Part shown: one piece after another, positions 11,532 to 23,500 of the stretch
How the letters are laid out: each line of letters opens with the position of its first letter
Position numbering within the stretch: the stretch's first letter is position 1
Assembly: GCA_963978905.1 (NCBI GenBank)
Contig: OZ022257.1
Location: 11,430,509-11,494,508, forward strand
Reading direction: 5' to 3'
Origin: Trichostrongylus colubriformis
Lineage: Eukaryota > Nematoda > Chromadorea > Rhabditida > Trichostrongylidae
DNA length: 64,000 bases
Notes under the pieces: generated by a model
Told to the model about the DNA's origin: nothing
The model's database searches: none
The model's input: only the letters and a program-made list of their open reading frames with translations
Program-made: the position numbers and the translations under genes

Positions 11532-14500
11532 TTACGCCTCACAAAGCCCTTCAGTAAGGTAACATTGTCCTGGACACTCACTACATACAGCACCGATTTG
11601 GTAGATTTTCGTTCCGATGGTGTTAACACTAAAATATTAAAACGTTGAGGATAAAGTCATGTAAGTGAACAATACTGAAAACCTACTGTTTTTTGTATAA
11701 ACACGAAGTGAACCAGCCGGTGCTACATCTTTCTGTCGCACAACCAACGTGCGTATTGGTACCCCATATCATCTGTAATTCAATGGAAATATTATGAAGT
11801 GGACAATAACTCGTTTAGGTTTTTTTTTGAAACGTAGATTCAAAATGTTCCATTAATCTTCAGAATGGCACTGAGTGTGCAGGAATAGCTTAGGGGAGAT
11901 GGATTTCGCAAGGAATTGGAGAATTAGAAGGTGCAATTATTATATTACAGGAGGAGGACGTTAAACAAACATGAACAAATAGGAGCTCAATTTTGGGCGC
12001 AACTCAAAGACGGTGATAAGGGTCGTGAGTAACATGAAACTTTGACATGACCCATCCAAATGGAAACTAGGGTCTGCAAAAACTACTTCCTGCCACTTTT
12101 AGCTGGAAAACGCGCTCTTAAGCTGTAGAGAAGGCGTCCGTTTTAGCCTCTGCCGCCTTTTCTATTTTCAGTCGCTTACGGCCAGCCCTCTAGCGACGGT
12201 TTTTGAGAATCTACATTTTGAAGGTGGTTGGATTTCTTGGATTTTTGACCTTTCCTCTCCGTTCTTCTTCACTATTTTTTCCCTACTATGCACCTCTACT
12301 TTGATATTCAGTAATCTTTCTCGAGTATAAACCCCGCCACTGCCTTTATGGTATGGATGGGTGCCGCTCACGTCGTCCCTGTGTCTCTCTTCAAAGACGA
12401 CAAGTCCTCTATGCCTACTAATATATTTATTTGATAAAGGCTCTCAGTGAGATAAGACGTGCTAAGGATGGAGTTGGGCGCACCTTAGCTCATGTTTGAA
12501 CCCCTATTGCTAGCGATAAACAGACTAACCTTTGTCATTTTCCTCGCAATCCTAAATCTTGTAGAACGCATCTCTTGTGCATAAACCATGTTTGAAGGCA
12601 CTCCGATTAGCGCAAGTTGGGCTTGCCATGTCGCAATTGCCTATTTCAGTGAATTGAATTAAAGGATAGAGGTGAGGCAGTATTGCGCGATTTGGTGTAA
12701 ATCCTGAATCCCAAACCCACATTTTGTATAGCACCCAAGTCATCAGTGGCTGTTGTCTGGAGAAGGTGAATGTTTTCTTTCCAACCAGGTCTTGAAGAAG
12801 CTTCTGATGCCTGCCCAGTGCAGGTTCGCACATGTGCATGAGCATAGGCTTCTGCCCAACAGTCGTACTTCTTAATCGTGACAGAGAGCGTTATATTGTT
12901 TACTTTATACAAGTCTTGTTGATATTATGGCATGCAAATACAGCTTACCAGGCGGTACATGAGTCCCGTTGGTGGTGCGTACTCGGCAGGATAGAATCCA
13001 TTCCTAGCTCGTCCGGTAGCTACTAAGGCCCTAAACAGTGAGCAAGCTTAAATTGCATAAAACGAAATCGGTAACCATCGTACTTTCACCTGAAGTTATT
13101 GTGCATCCCGAGAACAGTTTGTCTAAACGCCGGAGAAAATTCCTTGCTCGGGCAATCCCAGGAAGCTGTAAAACCACGCTCACACTAGAATGGTTAATGA
13201 ATTTGTGCTCGGAAAACTTGCAATGGGAATTTCGAAGACTCCGAAATTATTATCAGTTTGACTTTCTAAACAGCTGAATATATTATATTTCAAAACGCCT
13301 TGGTATGCACTTGCACGGCTCAGAAAGTACTTACTAGAAAGGAAAGTACTTACTAGAAGATTCATTAGAAAAATGTCTGTGGAGGAAATTTCGCCAAATT
13401 TTTCAACCCTAAAGAGAAATTTCATGCAACTTACGACGCGCTGTAGTAATTGTAGTTGTAGTTGTGGATGTTGTTGTCGTTGTGACAGGGTCCGGCGATG
13501 GTCCAGGAACAGGCGATGGTCCAGGAACAGGCGATGGTCCAGGAACAGGCGATGGTCCAGGAACAGGCGATGGTCCCGGAACGGGCGATGGTCCAGGAAC
13601 AGGCGACGGTCCAGGAACGGGCGATGGTCCAGGAACAGGCGATGGTCCAGGAACGGGCGATGGTCCAGGAACAGGCGATGGTCCAGGAACAGGCGATGGT
13701 CCAGGAACGGGCGATGGTCCAGGAACAGGCGATGGTCCAGGAACGGGCGATGGTCCAGGAACAGGCGATGGTCCAGGAACAGGCGATGGTCCAGGAACAG
13801 GCGATGGTCCAGGAACGGGCGATGGTCCGGGAACAGGCGATGGTCCAGGAACGGGCGATGGTCCAGGAACGGGCGATGGTCCGGGAACAGGCGATGGTCC
13901 AGGAACGGGCGATGGTCCAGGAACAGGTGATGGTCCAGGAACAGGCGATGGTCCGGGAACAGGCGATGGTCCAGGAACGGGCGATGGTCCGGGAACAGGT
14001 GATGGTCCAGGAACAGGCGATGGTCCAGGAACGGGCGATGGTCCAGGAACAGGCGATGGTCCAGGAACGGGCGATGGTCCAGGAACAGGCGATGGTCCAG
14101 GAACGGGCGATGGTCCAGGAACAGGCGATGGTCCCGGAACAGGCGATGGTCCAGGAACAGGCGATGGTCCAGGAACAGGCGATGGTCCAGGAACAGGCGA
14201 TGGTCCAGGAACAGGCGATGGTCCAGGAACAGGCGACGGTCCCGGAACAGGCGATGGTCCAGGAACGGGCGATGGTCCAGGAACAGGCGATGGTCCAGGA
14301 ACAGGCGATGGTCCAGGAACGGGCGATGGTCCGGGAACAGGCGATGGTCCAGGAACGGGCGATGGTCCGGGAACAGGCGATGGTCCAGGAACAGGCGATG
14401 ATCCAGGAACGGGCGATGGTCCGGGAACAGGCGACGGTCCAGGAACAGGCGATGGTCCAGGAACGGGCGATGGTCCAGGAACAGGCGATGGTCCAGGAAC

Positions 14501-15498
14501 AGGCGATGGTCCAGGAACGGGCGATGGTCCAAGAACAGGCGATGGTCCAGGAACAGGCGATGGTCCAGGAACAGGCGATGGTCCAGGAACAGGCGATGGT
14601 CCCGAAACGGGCGATGGTCCAGGAACGGGCGATGGTCCAGGAACAGGCGATGGTCCCGGAACAGGCGATGGTCCAGGAACAGGCGATGGTCCAGGAACAG
14701 GCGATGGTCCCGGAACAGGCGATGGTCCAGGAATAGGCGATGGTCCAGGACCGGGCGATGGTACAGAAACAGGCGATGGTCCAGGAACAGGCGATGGTCC
14801 AGGAACAGGCGACGGTCCCGGAACAGGCGATGGTCCAGGAACGGGCGATGGTCCAGGAACAGGCGATGGTCCAGGAACAGGCGATGGTCCAGGAACGGGC
14901 GATGGTCCGGGAACAGGCGATGGTCCAGGAACGGGCGATGGTCCAGGAACAGGTGATGGTCCAGGAACAGGCGATGGTCCGGGAACAGGCGATGGTCCAG
15001 GAACGGGCGATGGTCCAGGAACAGGTGATGGTCCAGGAACAGGCGATGGTCCAGGAACAGGCGATGATCCAGGAACGGGCGATGGTCCGGGAACAGGCGA
15101 CGGTCCAGGAACAGGCGATGGTCCAGGAACAGGCGATGGTCCAGGAACAGGCGATGGTCCCGGAACGGGCGATGATCCAGGAACGGGCGATGGTCCGGGA
15201 ACAGGCGATGGTCCAGGAACGGGCGATGGTCCAGGAACGGGCGATGGTCCAGGAACAGGCGATGGTCCAGGAACAGGCGATGGTACAGGAATGGGAGCAA
15301 CAGCTTAATCAGTGCATTTTCTTTATTTCTATCCTGGTGAAGCGTTTGTTCTCTATTTACCTGCAGCAAATAAACTGCAAAGTAGAGTGAGCAGAAGGAG
15401 CTGGAATTTTTTTTCTCCTTGTAACTAGTTTTTATAATATATAACTTTTGTTGTGGTATATGAAAAACACGCAGACTTACGTTTCTGTAGGAGCGCAT
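11532..15498 (-). CDS. Secreted CAP (SCP/TAPS) protein with giant Pro/Ser/Gly repeat, copy A
   Basis: Nine exons (complement): 15481-15498, 15361-15400, 13435-15303, 13090-13165, 12949-13030, 12721-12870, 12530-12640, 11687-11772, 11532-11628. All phases fit, giving 2529 nt and 842 aa. Layout: signal peptide split over exons 1-2 (MRSYRN + [13 protein letters not shown]); about 600 residues of PVPGPS-type hexapeptides; a Thr run; then a CAP domain starting [12 protein letters not shown] landmarks: [57 protein letters not shown], and the hinge-like [15 protein letters not shown], ending GLCEA. The usual GHxTQ histidine is replaced (RKMTKMIW). CAP proteins are extracellular; in parasitic nematodes many are released at the host interface. 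The repeat probably forms an extended, O-glycosylated stalk (inference). Introns 2 and 5 end in TTAAG. Confidence 0.85.
13490..15295. repeat. Coding minisatellite, 18-bp unit, about 100 copies
   Basis: Tandem array of GGTCCAGGAACAGGCGAT (plus-strand reading) with point variants (A/G at the ACA/ACG position, CCG or CCC for CCA). The unit is a multiple of three, so several frames are open for over 1.2 kb. On the minus strand the spliced frame reads Pro-Val-Pro-Gly-Pro-Ser. It forms nearly all of exon 3 of copy A. Confidence 0.97.
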
Positions 15499-15550
15499 GT
15501 CTATCCCTTGATGCCACCAATCAGAACTATGGTGAACTGTTTCCTTGTCT

Positions 15551-15560
15551 GCTTTTTATG
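15551..15560 (-). promoter_or_regulatory. TATA-like box upstream of CAP gene copy A
   Basis: The minus strand reads CATAAAAAGC about 55 nt upstream of the ATG. The same sequence stands at the same distance before copy B (25581-25590) within a conserved block, so it probably positions transcription start in both paralogs. Confidence 0.4.
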
Positions 15561-16139
15561 CGGATACATTTTGCACTTTCACAAAAAGTAGCAACGTTTG
15601 GAATTACGATTTATACTCATATCCCTCCGGTGAATAAAATTCTACTCAAACGGTCCAATAATAGAAGTCGGAAATATAGAGTGCAGTCGAATTTCAGCCA
15701 CTGAGGCGGATGTTTTGAACAAGTGCCCCAAATAATTGAAAATGTTGGTGACATTCTGACTCCACAATGAGGTGCACTTTTGTATGAAGAGAGCGTTCCA
15801 TTGTCGAAATTAAGTTCAGCGAAAAATTACACCCATATTTTTCGTTTTGCAGCGGTGACATTCTGATCAGTCTGCAAAGACTGCGGTAGCGATGGTCCGA
15901 CGCGGCAATTTGGCGCCACAAGTTCTTCCATTGACCATTTGCATCAGGGTAACAAAGAAATTTAGGCATCAGATTGTTATCGATGAATTTCCTCAACAGT
16001 GATGCATGGGCTTTCTGTAGTATGGATAAATGCGGTGTCCAAAAAGAACAAGGTCTCGAGAGGTGATGTTCCACTCCCCTCAAGAGACAAACATTTTTGT
16101 GAGCAAATAACAACAACAACAACAACAACATGTCTGAAA

Positions 16140-16503
16140 TCTTTACTTTACTGATTTGCATACAAATACATCTTGCACTCGATGCAATGTTTTCAAACAC
16201 GTATCGGTCGAAATTGTAGACTTCATAACCATCCAAGCCAAACCCACGATGATTTCCTGGAACGGAAGCCACATTTTTCTTATTCTGCTCTTTATTGCAT
16301 TCAGAAAAGATCTAGAGATGATGGGTCTAAGAAGAACTCATAAGAAAACTGTACTGATCACTTTATAGCAAGAAGCTGCGAGAAATAAAAAAAATAAATT
16401 AAAAATTGGTTGCATGCTAGCCTGTCCAATTTTCAAGGTCCCATAATTCTAATAAGCAACCAGGTCGTGCCACTGCTGCCACTGGAGCATCATCCCAGTG
16501 CAA
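16140..16503 (-). pseudogene. Beta/gamma-crystallin-like secreted-protein gene, copy A (probably decayed)
   Basis: Two exons homologous to copy B: 16422-16503 (RPGCLLELWDLENWTG) and 16256 downward (FGLDGYEVYNFDRYVFENI, then SSARCIC). The C...LELWD..N.TG pattern with a terminal SAxCxC recalls small nematode beta/gamma-crystallin-like domains; this is an inference from pattern, not an alignment. Signs of decay: the donor after exon 1 is GC in a non-standard context (GCTAGC, where B has GTGAGC), the acceptor position used in B is AC here, and the stop codon of B is absent, so the frame runs on. The 5' exon with the signal peptide was not found. It lies upstream of CAP copy A on the same strand. 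Confidence 0.45.
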
Positions 16504-18149
16504 CTGGTTGAAGTCTTGACATGATCCATAATACAGTCCGTTCTGATGCGAAATAGAGCCATGCATAATGTGCTATGATCAAAAATCGATTATTGATCTA
16601 TCGAGCTCTCATTCCCTTAGAATTGGCCATCGACGCGCAGTGGCTGTTTCCTCACTGTTTACTTACCTTTTGGCTCATCTAATAAGAATCAATTTTTATT
16701 TATATCTTTAGTGGGTTTTTTTTCACACGCAAATGCTGGCAGTCAATTGTGTCTCCTGAATATCCCTCAGCATGATGTGTGAAGCAGTTTTTTTTGTTTT
16801 TTGAAATTGTTTTTGATCAGAGCGATCGGTATTCACCACACACTTTTATATACACTATCTGCTTGTCTATTGCAGCTTGTTCCAGTCATGCGGGAGCAGT
16901 AAACAGTTTGGTTATGTTTCATGAATATCAGCTATGTTCAAAACTGATGTTGATCACTGACTCAATGAAAAACATTTTATTTGTTCAATTTGCTAATTTG
17001 CTCCAATAATTTTATATATTGTTTTATATGACTTTGATCAGGAATTACCTAGTACTCGTCTAGTCATTTCAATCATCTATTTTGCTGGTACTCTATTACC
17101 TTGCTTAATTGTTGTTGGTTTTTCTAGCTGTGTTTATGATTCACAACATGAAAAAAGGAACTTTGACAAATTTTTGCTTGGTCAATTACTTTACTGCTTA
17201 GTCATTCTTAATTTTTAATATTATTTACTAACTATTTTAGATGTTTGTAGTCCGTCGATTGGTACACAAGGAGTCATTGTATTTTGAACAGTACACACAA
17301 CGTAGGGACAGAATATGTGAGTCTTTGTTCAACCAATTCTTTTTCTTTCAGTTCATACTATGCGCTATTCGTTGACCCGAGCATAATTAGGCAAATAATG
17401 ATCATATTTAAGTTGGTGAAGTTGTACCTTCGGGAAGATCAAGAATGGAGTGATAGGTTTCCTTATCAGTTTCCTAGGGGATAAAATATGATGTGTTCTG
17501 CATTGATACATCTTTTTGAAATGCCCCATGCAATTTATTATCCAGTGTCTTAGCTATCCTGAATGTGATTTGGTATATTATAGATGTGAGTCTGCGAGAA
17601 ATTATTCAGCATTTTCCAACTTCTTTTTGATTATACAGCGATCCCGAAAATGAGAGGTTCGGCTGACCTGGGTGGGTGTGGATCCTGGATGTGATCTCGA
17701 TCCATGCTAGTGAGACCAACGACACATGCTGCTACACCACTTCAGAGTCAGGCATGGATAAAGCCTCATAGAGGTCGTGTTTCGGGTTGGAAAGTGGGGA
17801 TGGTATTGATGTGACTTATTTTTCTGAGGATTCCTCGGCTACTGCCCTTTTTTGGGAAAAGTTTGAATCGATGAAGCGGTCTTAAAAAGATTTCCAATCG
17901 ATAATGTTCCGTTGTAGTTGCAATGCCATGGTCGATTGACGGCCTTCTTTCTGGAAGAGACAAAGAAAAAAAAGTTCCCTCCGGAAACGTCTGGTAGGTG
18001 AAGAGTCGTATTTCCCAAAAAATTCCCTCAGGCTTCACTTATAGATGCTCAATGATGAGTTAGAAAGCAAACTGAAGAAGAAAAATTGGTTTTATGGGAT
18101 GTTATTTTCTTCCTACCTTGCTCTTGCGGGGGTGCATACCTGTGGAATG
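16504..18149. other. No gene identified; upstream part of duplication unit A
   Basis: Strongly AT-rich. Homology to unit B (29.75-30.8 kb) continues to about 17480. From 17480 to 18150 there is no recognised feature; ORFs at 17766-18038 and 18045-18599 show no domain until the RTE part begins near 18205. Confidence 0.5.
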
Positions 18150-18212
18150 AACGGGAAAATGAGTTTCCCTGATACCCATATATTAATGTTGTATTTACTT
18201 AATAAGGGCGGC
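18150..18212. repeat. Half copy of MITE-like family 1
   Basis: The blocks AAATGAGTTTCCCTGATACCCATATATTAATGTTG and TTGTATTTACTTAATAAGGGC (shown here only as location markers) match the left arm of the complete copy at 671-1069. It ends where RTE coding sequence begins, so the retroelement probably inserted into or next to it. Confidence 0.5.
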
Positions 18213-19690
18213 ATACGCGCGCTGCAGACCGAAAACGGCGTCATGACCAGCGGGCCCGGCATCGAGAAGGTTGCCGCTGATTTCTACACTGAACTCTACG
18301 AGGACCGCATACAACTGCCGAGGAGGGTCTACCGCTCCGGAAACGTGCCTGCAGTGTTTTCCTCCGAAGTGCGTCTCTCAGATGCAGTCAAACCGGCTGC
18401 TCGAGGTAGGAGATCCGGATCTACGCAGGGTGCTCGCGATGATCTTTTCGGAACACCTCGACGGCGAGTCATTCCGGAGGACTGGAGAATGACGAAGCTG
18501 ATTTTGCTACCGAAGAAGGGACCGCGGGAACTTCTTTCTAACTGGGGGCCCATCGCTGTACTCAGCCTATTCTACGATACCTACTTGAAGTCCTTCTGAA
18601 CAGAATGAAGAGGAGATTGGAGGAGGAGCAGCCACGAGAGGGATTTCGGAGGGGATACAGCCGTGCAGACCACATTAAAGTGATATTTCAACTCGTGGAG
18701 CGCTGTCGAGAGTACAAGCTGTCAGTCGTGTTCACCTTCATCGACTACGAAAAGGCGTTCGACCAGCTCGACCACGGATTCCTTCTACGTGCTCAGGAGA
18801 AGCTGAACATCGAGAAGGGATACCTTGCCGTACTATCCGACTGCCACAGCAACAACTGGCTCCTTCTGAAGCTCTTGTCCAATCGAGGAAGATCCCGTGG
18901 AGTCAAGCAGAGCGACTCCGTATCTTCTATGATGTTCACTGCCGCGCTCGAAATAATATTCCGACAAATAGATTGGGAGCCGTACGAGTCTCGATCGACG
19001 GCGAGAAGCTGACACACCTACGCTTTGTGGACGACATAGTGCTGATCACAAAAAAGGATGGATGAGGCGGGGAAAATGCTGAACCAGTTGAACAAGAAGA
19101 GCGAGAAGGCGGGCCTTCGCATCGAAATTAAGAAGACGCAATGCATCCGAAACGAGGCACCCGCAAAGGCAGAATCGCACGGAGTCATCAAGCTGAACGG
19201 CCAAGCTTGAGGAGGCGACCGAGTTTATCTACCTTGGTAGGGCCATCAACGCCAAAAACACGCTGACTTTGGAGCAAGAGAGGCGGATGGGCAGCAAGAA
19301 ACAACATCAAGAAGGCGCTCAGCCTCCTTGATGGCAATACCGCCCACCGCGCATTGGAGAGACATCTGCCTAGGAAACACTTAATCGCAGAGGAACGAGG
19401 GACTGAGCAGCAAGGACATGCGCAAGAGATCAGGGCTTGCAGACGCGCTCGAAGACATGGCACGAGGCACGAACGAATGGGCGAGACATATGCAACGGAC
19501 GACCGACGGACGATGGAGGCGAGCAGTCATCGACTGGAGACCGCGAGATGACAATAGGGCCGATGGGTAGACCTCCTACACGCTGGGCAGATTCTGTTCG
19601 ACAAACCACAAGACTGTTCTACGGTGGCGGACGCGACTCCAAACCGTGGGCAACTGCAGCGAGGGTACGCGCTCTGTGACGGAAGATGGC
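18205..19690 (+). mobile_element. RTE-type non-LTR retrotransposon fragment (decayed)
   Basis: Pieces of an RTE-like protein appear in order across shifting plus-strand frames: the linker to RT (GIEKVAADFYTELYEDR), RT motifs (DWRMTKLILLPKKG, NW.PIAVLS), GFRRGYSRADHIKVIFQL, motif A (FTFIDYEKAFDQLDH), motif B remnant (SRGVKQSDSVSSMMFTAAL), motif C (LRFVDDIVLI at about 19020), NKKSEKAGLRI, and C-terminal RTE features near 19450-19600 (NEWARHMQRTTDGRW, PPTRWAD). The apurinic endonuclease domain is missing, and there are several frameshifts and stops. It is inactive and lies between the duplicated units. Confidence 0.85.
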
Positions 19691-19711
19691 CTCGCGTCGA
19701 CAGGCCGATAG

Positions 19712-20075
19712 GCGCATATGAGTATCCAAATAAGTAATGGTAGCATGCGGAGTTTCTTGTGAAAAAGCGAGAATCCGGCAAAGATACAGCTCCTCAATGT
19801 GGTAGCCGAAGGGGTGAAGCCTCGGAGTGAATACCTGCCCCATCGTTCGCCGCGGTCGAAAACGAACAGTGGAACTGCATGCGAAACTTTCTGCTCCCAC
19901 TACCCCTCTCCGACCGCGGCACGATTGGGCGGGCATTTACTTTGAGGCTGCGCCCCCTCGGCAACCACTTTGAAGAGCTGTAACTTAGCCAGACTCTTAC
20001 TTTTTCTCTTGAAATTTTGATACGCTCCTTATTAGACAACAACATTAACATACGGGCAACAGAGAAACTCATCCT
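19712..20075. repeat. MITE-like foldback family 1, diverged copy
   Basis: It begins near ATATGAGTATCCAAATAAG and contains AAAAAGCGAGAATCCGG. The right arm has GCCAGACTCTTACTTTTTC and ends near AACAGAGAAACTCATCC. It is homologous to 10255-10570 and keeps part of the left arm lost there. It sits at the left border of duplication unit B. Confidence 0.65.
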
Positions 20076-20514
20076 TTATTGCCTGACCTGAGTGCGATTG
20101 ACTCAGCTCATGACAGATATCAGGGCGACGCTCCTCTCCTAATTATATGCATGTTCGTTTAATGGCTCAATCTAGAACGATATCATAATTGCAGTTACAC
20201 TCGTCTACATCTTAACCGATGGACGGCTTGGCTCTTGGGGCGCTCACAACAATTCTTTCAGACACGACGTCACGCTGCAGGCGAAGTCTGTGGCCTAGGA
20301 GTGAGCAGTTGCCCGGTTGGAGTTTTGAATTTCACAGCTCCCACATTTCACGATTCACAGCTTTCTACAGCTGTAACTCGCATAGAGAGTTCATAGTGTT
20401 GGTGATAATTCTGCAGATCACTTTCATTTTTGAATCTACATGCATAATGTGGAATACAAGTGCATAATGTGCATTTTTCATATGCCATTCTTACTGGGTG
20501 AAAGAAGTGACTTA

Positions 20515-23500
20515 TTACGCCTCACAAAGCCCCTCGGTAAGGGAGCAATGTCCTGGACATTGACTGCATACAGCGCCGATGTGGTAGATATTTGCTCCGC
20601 AGGTATTAACACTGAAATACTAAAATGTTGAGGACAAAATCATATAAGAGAACAATACCGGAACTCACTGGCTCCTGTATAAGCACGAAGTGAACCAGGC
20701 GGTTCTACATCTATGTGTCGCACAACCAACGTGCGTATTGGTACCCCATATCATCTGCAATTCAGTGGAATTGTCATGAAGTGGACAATAACTCGTCTAG
20801 GTTTTTTTGGAACCTAGATTCAAAATGTTCCATTGATTTTCGGAATGGCACTGAGTGTGCAGGAATAGCTCAGGGGAGACTGAATTTCGCAAGGAATTGG
20901 AGTATTAAAAGGTGCAATTATTATACAGGAAAAGGACGATGTGAAACAGACATGAGCAAATGGGAGCCCAGTGGTGGGCGCATCTTAAAGACGGTGAAAA
21001 GGGTGATGTGCGTAACAGGGACTTTTACATGACCCTTCCAAATGGAAACTAAGGCTTGAAAAGACCATTTGTGGCAACTTTCAGCGGAAAACGCGCCCTT
21101 AATCCATAAGAGCGTCCGTTTCAGGATCTGTCGCCTTATTTATTTTCGCTCGCTCATGGACAGCCTTGCCGACGGTTCTTGAGAATCAACACTTTTAAGG
21201 TGGTCCGATTTCTTGGGTGTTTGAGCTTTCTTGCTTTCTTCTCCGTTATTCTTCACTATTTTTTCCTACTATGCACCTCTACTTTCATATTCAGTAATCT
21301 TTTTCGAGTATAACCCCCGCCGCTATTAAGGTATGGATGGGTGCCGTTGACGCCGTCTATATGTTTGCATCGTAAGACAACATGTCTTCCACTGCCTCCT
21401 CACATATTTACATGGTAGAGGCTCGAGAAAAGGCGTGCTATGAATGGAATTGGACGCATTTAGAAGCCCCTAATGCTAGCTATACATGAACTAACCTTTG
21501 TCACTGTCTTCGCTGCTCCATGTCTTGTAGAACACATCTCTCGTGCAAAAACCATGTTTGAAGGCACTCCGGTCAGCGCAAGTTGAGCTCGCCATGTCGC
21601 AATTGCCTATTTCAGTGAAATAATACCGAAGGATAGAGGTGAGGCAGTTTTGCGTGCGATTCGGCCTTGCTACCGAATCCCAAACCCACATTCTGTATAG
21701 CACCCAAGTCATCAGTGGCTGTTGTTCGGAGAATATGAAGGTTTTCTTTCCAACCAGGTCTCGTCGAAGCATCTGAAGCCTGCCCACTGCAGCTCCGCAC
21801 ATGTGCATGAGCATAGGCTTCTGCCCAACAGTCGTATTTCTTAATCGTGACAGGAAACGTTATATTGTTTACTTTATACAAGTTTTGTTGATATTGATGG
21901 CATGCAAAAAGCTTACCAGGCGGTACATGAGCCCCGTCGGTGGTGCGCATTCGGCAGGATGATAGAATCCATTCCTAGCTCGCCCGGTAGCTACTAAGGC
22001 CCTAAGCAGTGAGCAGTGTTGAATTACTTTAAAGTGAAACCAGCAGCCACTACATTTTCACCTGAAATTATTGTGCATCCCGAGAACAGTTTGTCTAAAC
22101 GCCGGAGAAAACTCCTTGCTTGGGCAATCCCAGGAAGCTGTAAAACCATGTTTACAGTATAATATTTGATGGATTTGTGTCCGAGAAATTTAAAGTGAGG
22201 ATATCGACTAGTCTGAAATCATTATCAATTTAGCTTTCTGAATAGCTGAATATATTACATCACAAAAGTGCCTTGGTATGCTATCTGTACGGCTCAGAAA
22301 GATGTGCTTACGAGAAGATTCATAAGAAGGATGTCTGTGGAAGAAATTCCGCCAAATTTTCCAATGCTGAAAAGAAATTTCATGCAACTTACGAGGCGTA
22401 GTAGTAGTTGTTGTCGTAGTTGTAGATGTTGTTGTTGTACCGGGGTCAGTGACAACAAGCGATGAACTAGGATTCGGCGACGGTCCAGGAACAGGCGACG
22501 GTCCAGTAATGGGCGATGGTCCAGGAACAGGCGATGGTCCAGGAACAGGCGATGGTCCAGGAACAGGCGGTGGTCCAGGGACGGGCGATGGTTCAGGAAA
22601 AGGCAATGGTTCATGAGAAGGCGATGGTTCAGGACCGGGCGATAGTCCAGGAACAAGCGATGGTCCAGGAACGGGCGATGGTTCAGGAACGGGCGATGGT
22701 CCAGGAACAGGCGATGGTCCAGGAACAGGCGATGGTCCAGGAACAGGCGATGGTCCTGGAAAAGGCGATGGTCCTGGAAAAGGCGATGGTTCAGGACCGG
22801 GCGATAGTCCAGGAACAAGCGATGGTCCAGGAACGGGCGATGGTTCAAGACCGGGCGATGGTCCTGGAACAAGCGATGGTCCAGGGACGGGCGATGGTTC
22901 AGGAAAAGGCGATGGTCCAGGAACGAGCGATGGTTCAGGACCGGGCGATAGTCCAGGAACAAGCGATGGTCCAGGAACGGGCGATGGTTCAGGAACGGGC
23001 GATGGTCCAGGAACAGGCGATGGTCCAGGAACAGGCGATGGTCCAGGAACAGGCGATGGTCCTGGAAAAGGCGATGGTTCAGGAGAAGGCGATGGTTCAG
23101 GACCGGGCGATAGTCCAGGAACAAGCGATGGTCCAGGAATAGGCGATGGTCCTGGAAAAGGCGATGGTTCAGGACCGGGCGATAGTCCAGGAACAAGCGA
23201 TGGTCCAGGAACAGGCGATGGTCCTGGAAAAGGCGATGGTTCAGGACCGGGCGATAGTCCAGGACAGGGCGATGGACCAGGACAGAGCGATGGGCCAGGA
23301 TCGGGCGATGGCCCAGGAACGGGCGATGGTCCAGGAAAAGGCAATGGTTCAGGAGAAGGCAATTGTTCAGGACCGGGCGATAGTCCAGGAACAAGCGATG
23401 GTCCAGGACAGGGCGATAGAGCAGGGCAGAGCGATGGGCCAGGACCGGGCGATGATCCAGGAAAAGGCAATGGTTCAGGAGAAGGCGATGGTTCAGGACC

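Larger units (their letters stand above)
11150..17480. repeat. Segmental duplication, unit A
   Basis: This block is homologous to about 20110-30830 in the same orientation, with interruptions. Matching landmarks are the CAP exons, all intron borders, both minisatellite flanks, the exon 1/promoter segment, the crystallin-like exons and the further AT-rich upstream DNA. The unit appears about 6-7 kb long before insertions, and divergence is moderate in introns. The RTE fragment at 18.2-19.7 kb lies between the units. Confidence 0.85.

Noticed and set aside
12552..12845. Apparent frameshift within the CAP exon (continuous ORF with MWVWDS)
   Set aside because: A GTGGGT donor after GAIQN and an acceptor before AIATW give an 80-nt intron (12641-12720) in phase. 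The ORF crossing it is intron read-through, and copy B has the same structure.
13464..15308. 614-codon plus-strand ORF reading GDGPGT repeats, and other open frames over the array
   Set aside because: The 18-bp unit lacks stops in several frames. The minus-strand Pro/Ser frame alone connects by splicing to a signal peptide on one side and a CAP domain on the other.
13180..15498. 772-codon minus-strand ORF reading LFLDHR repeats
   Set aside because: It reads through introns 1-2 in the wrong frame. The spliced frame is Pro-Val-Pro-Gly-Pro-Ser.
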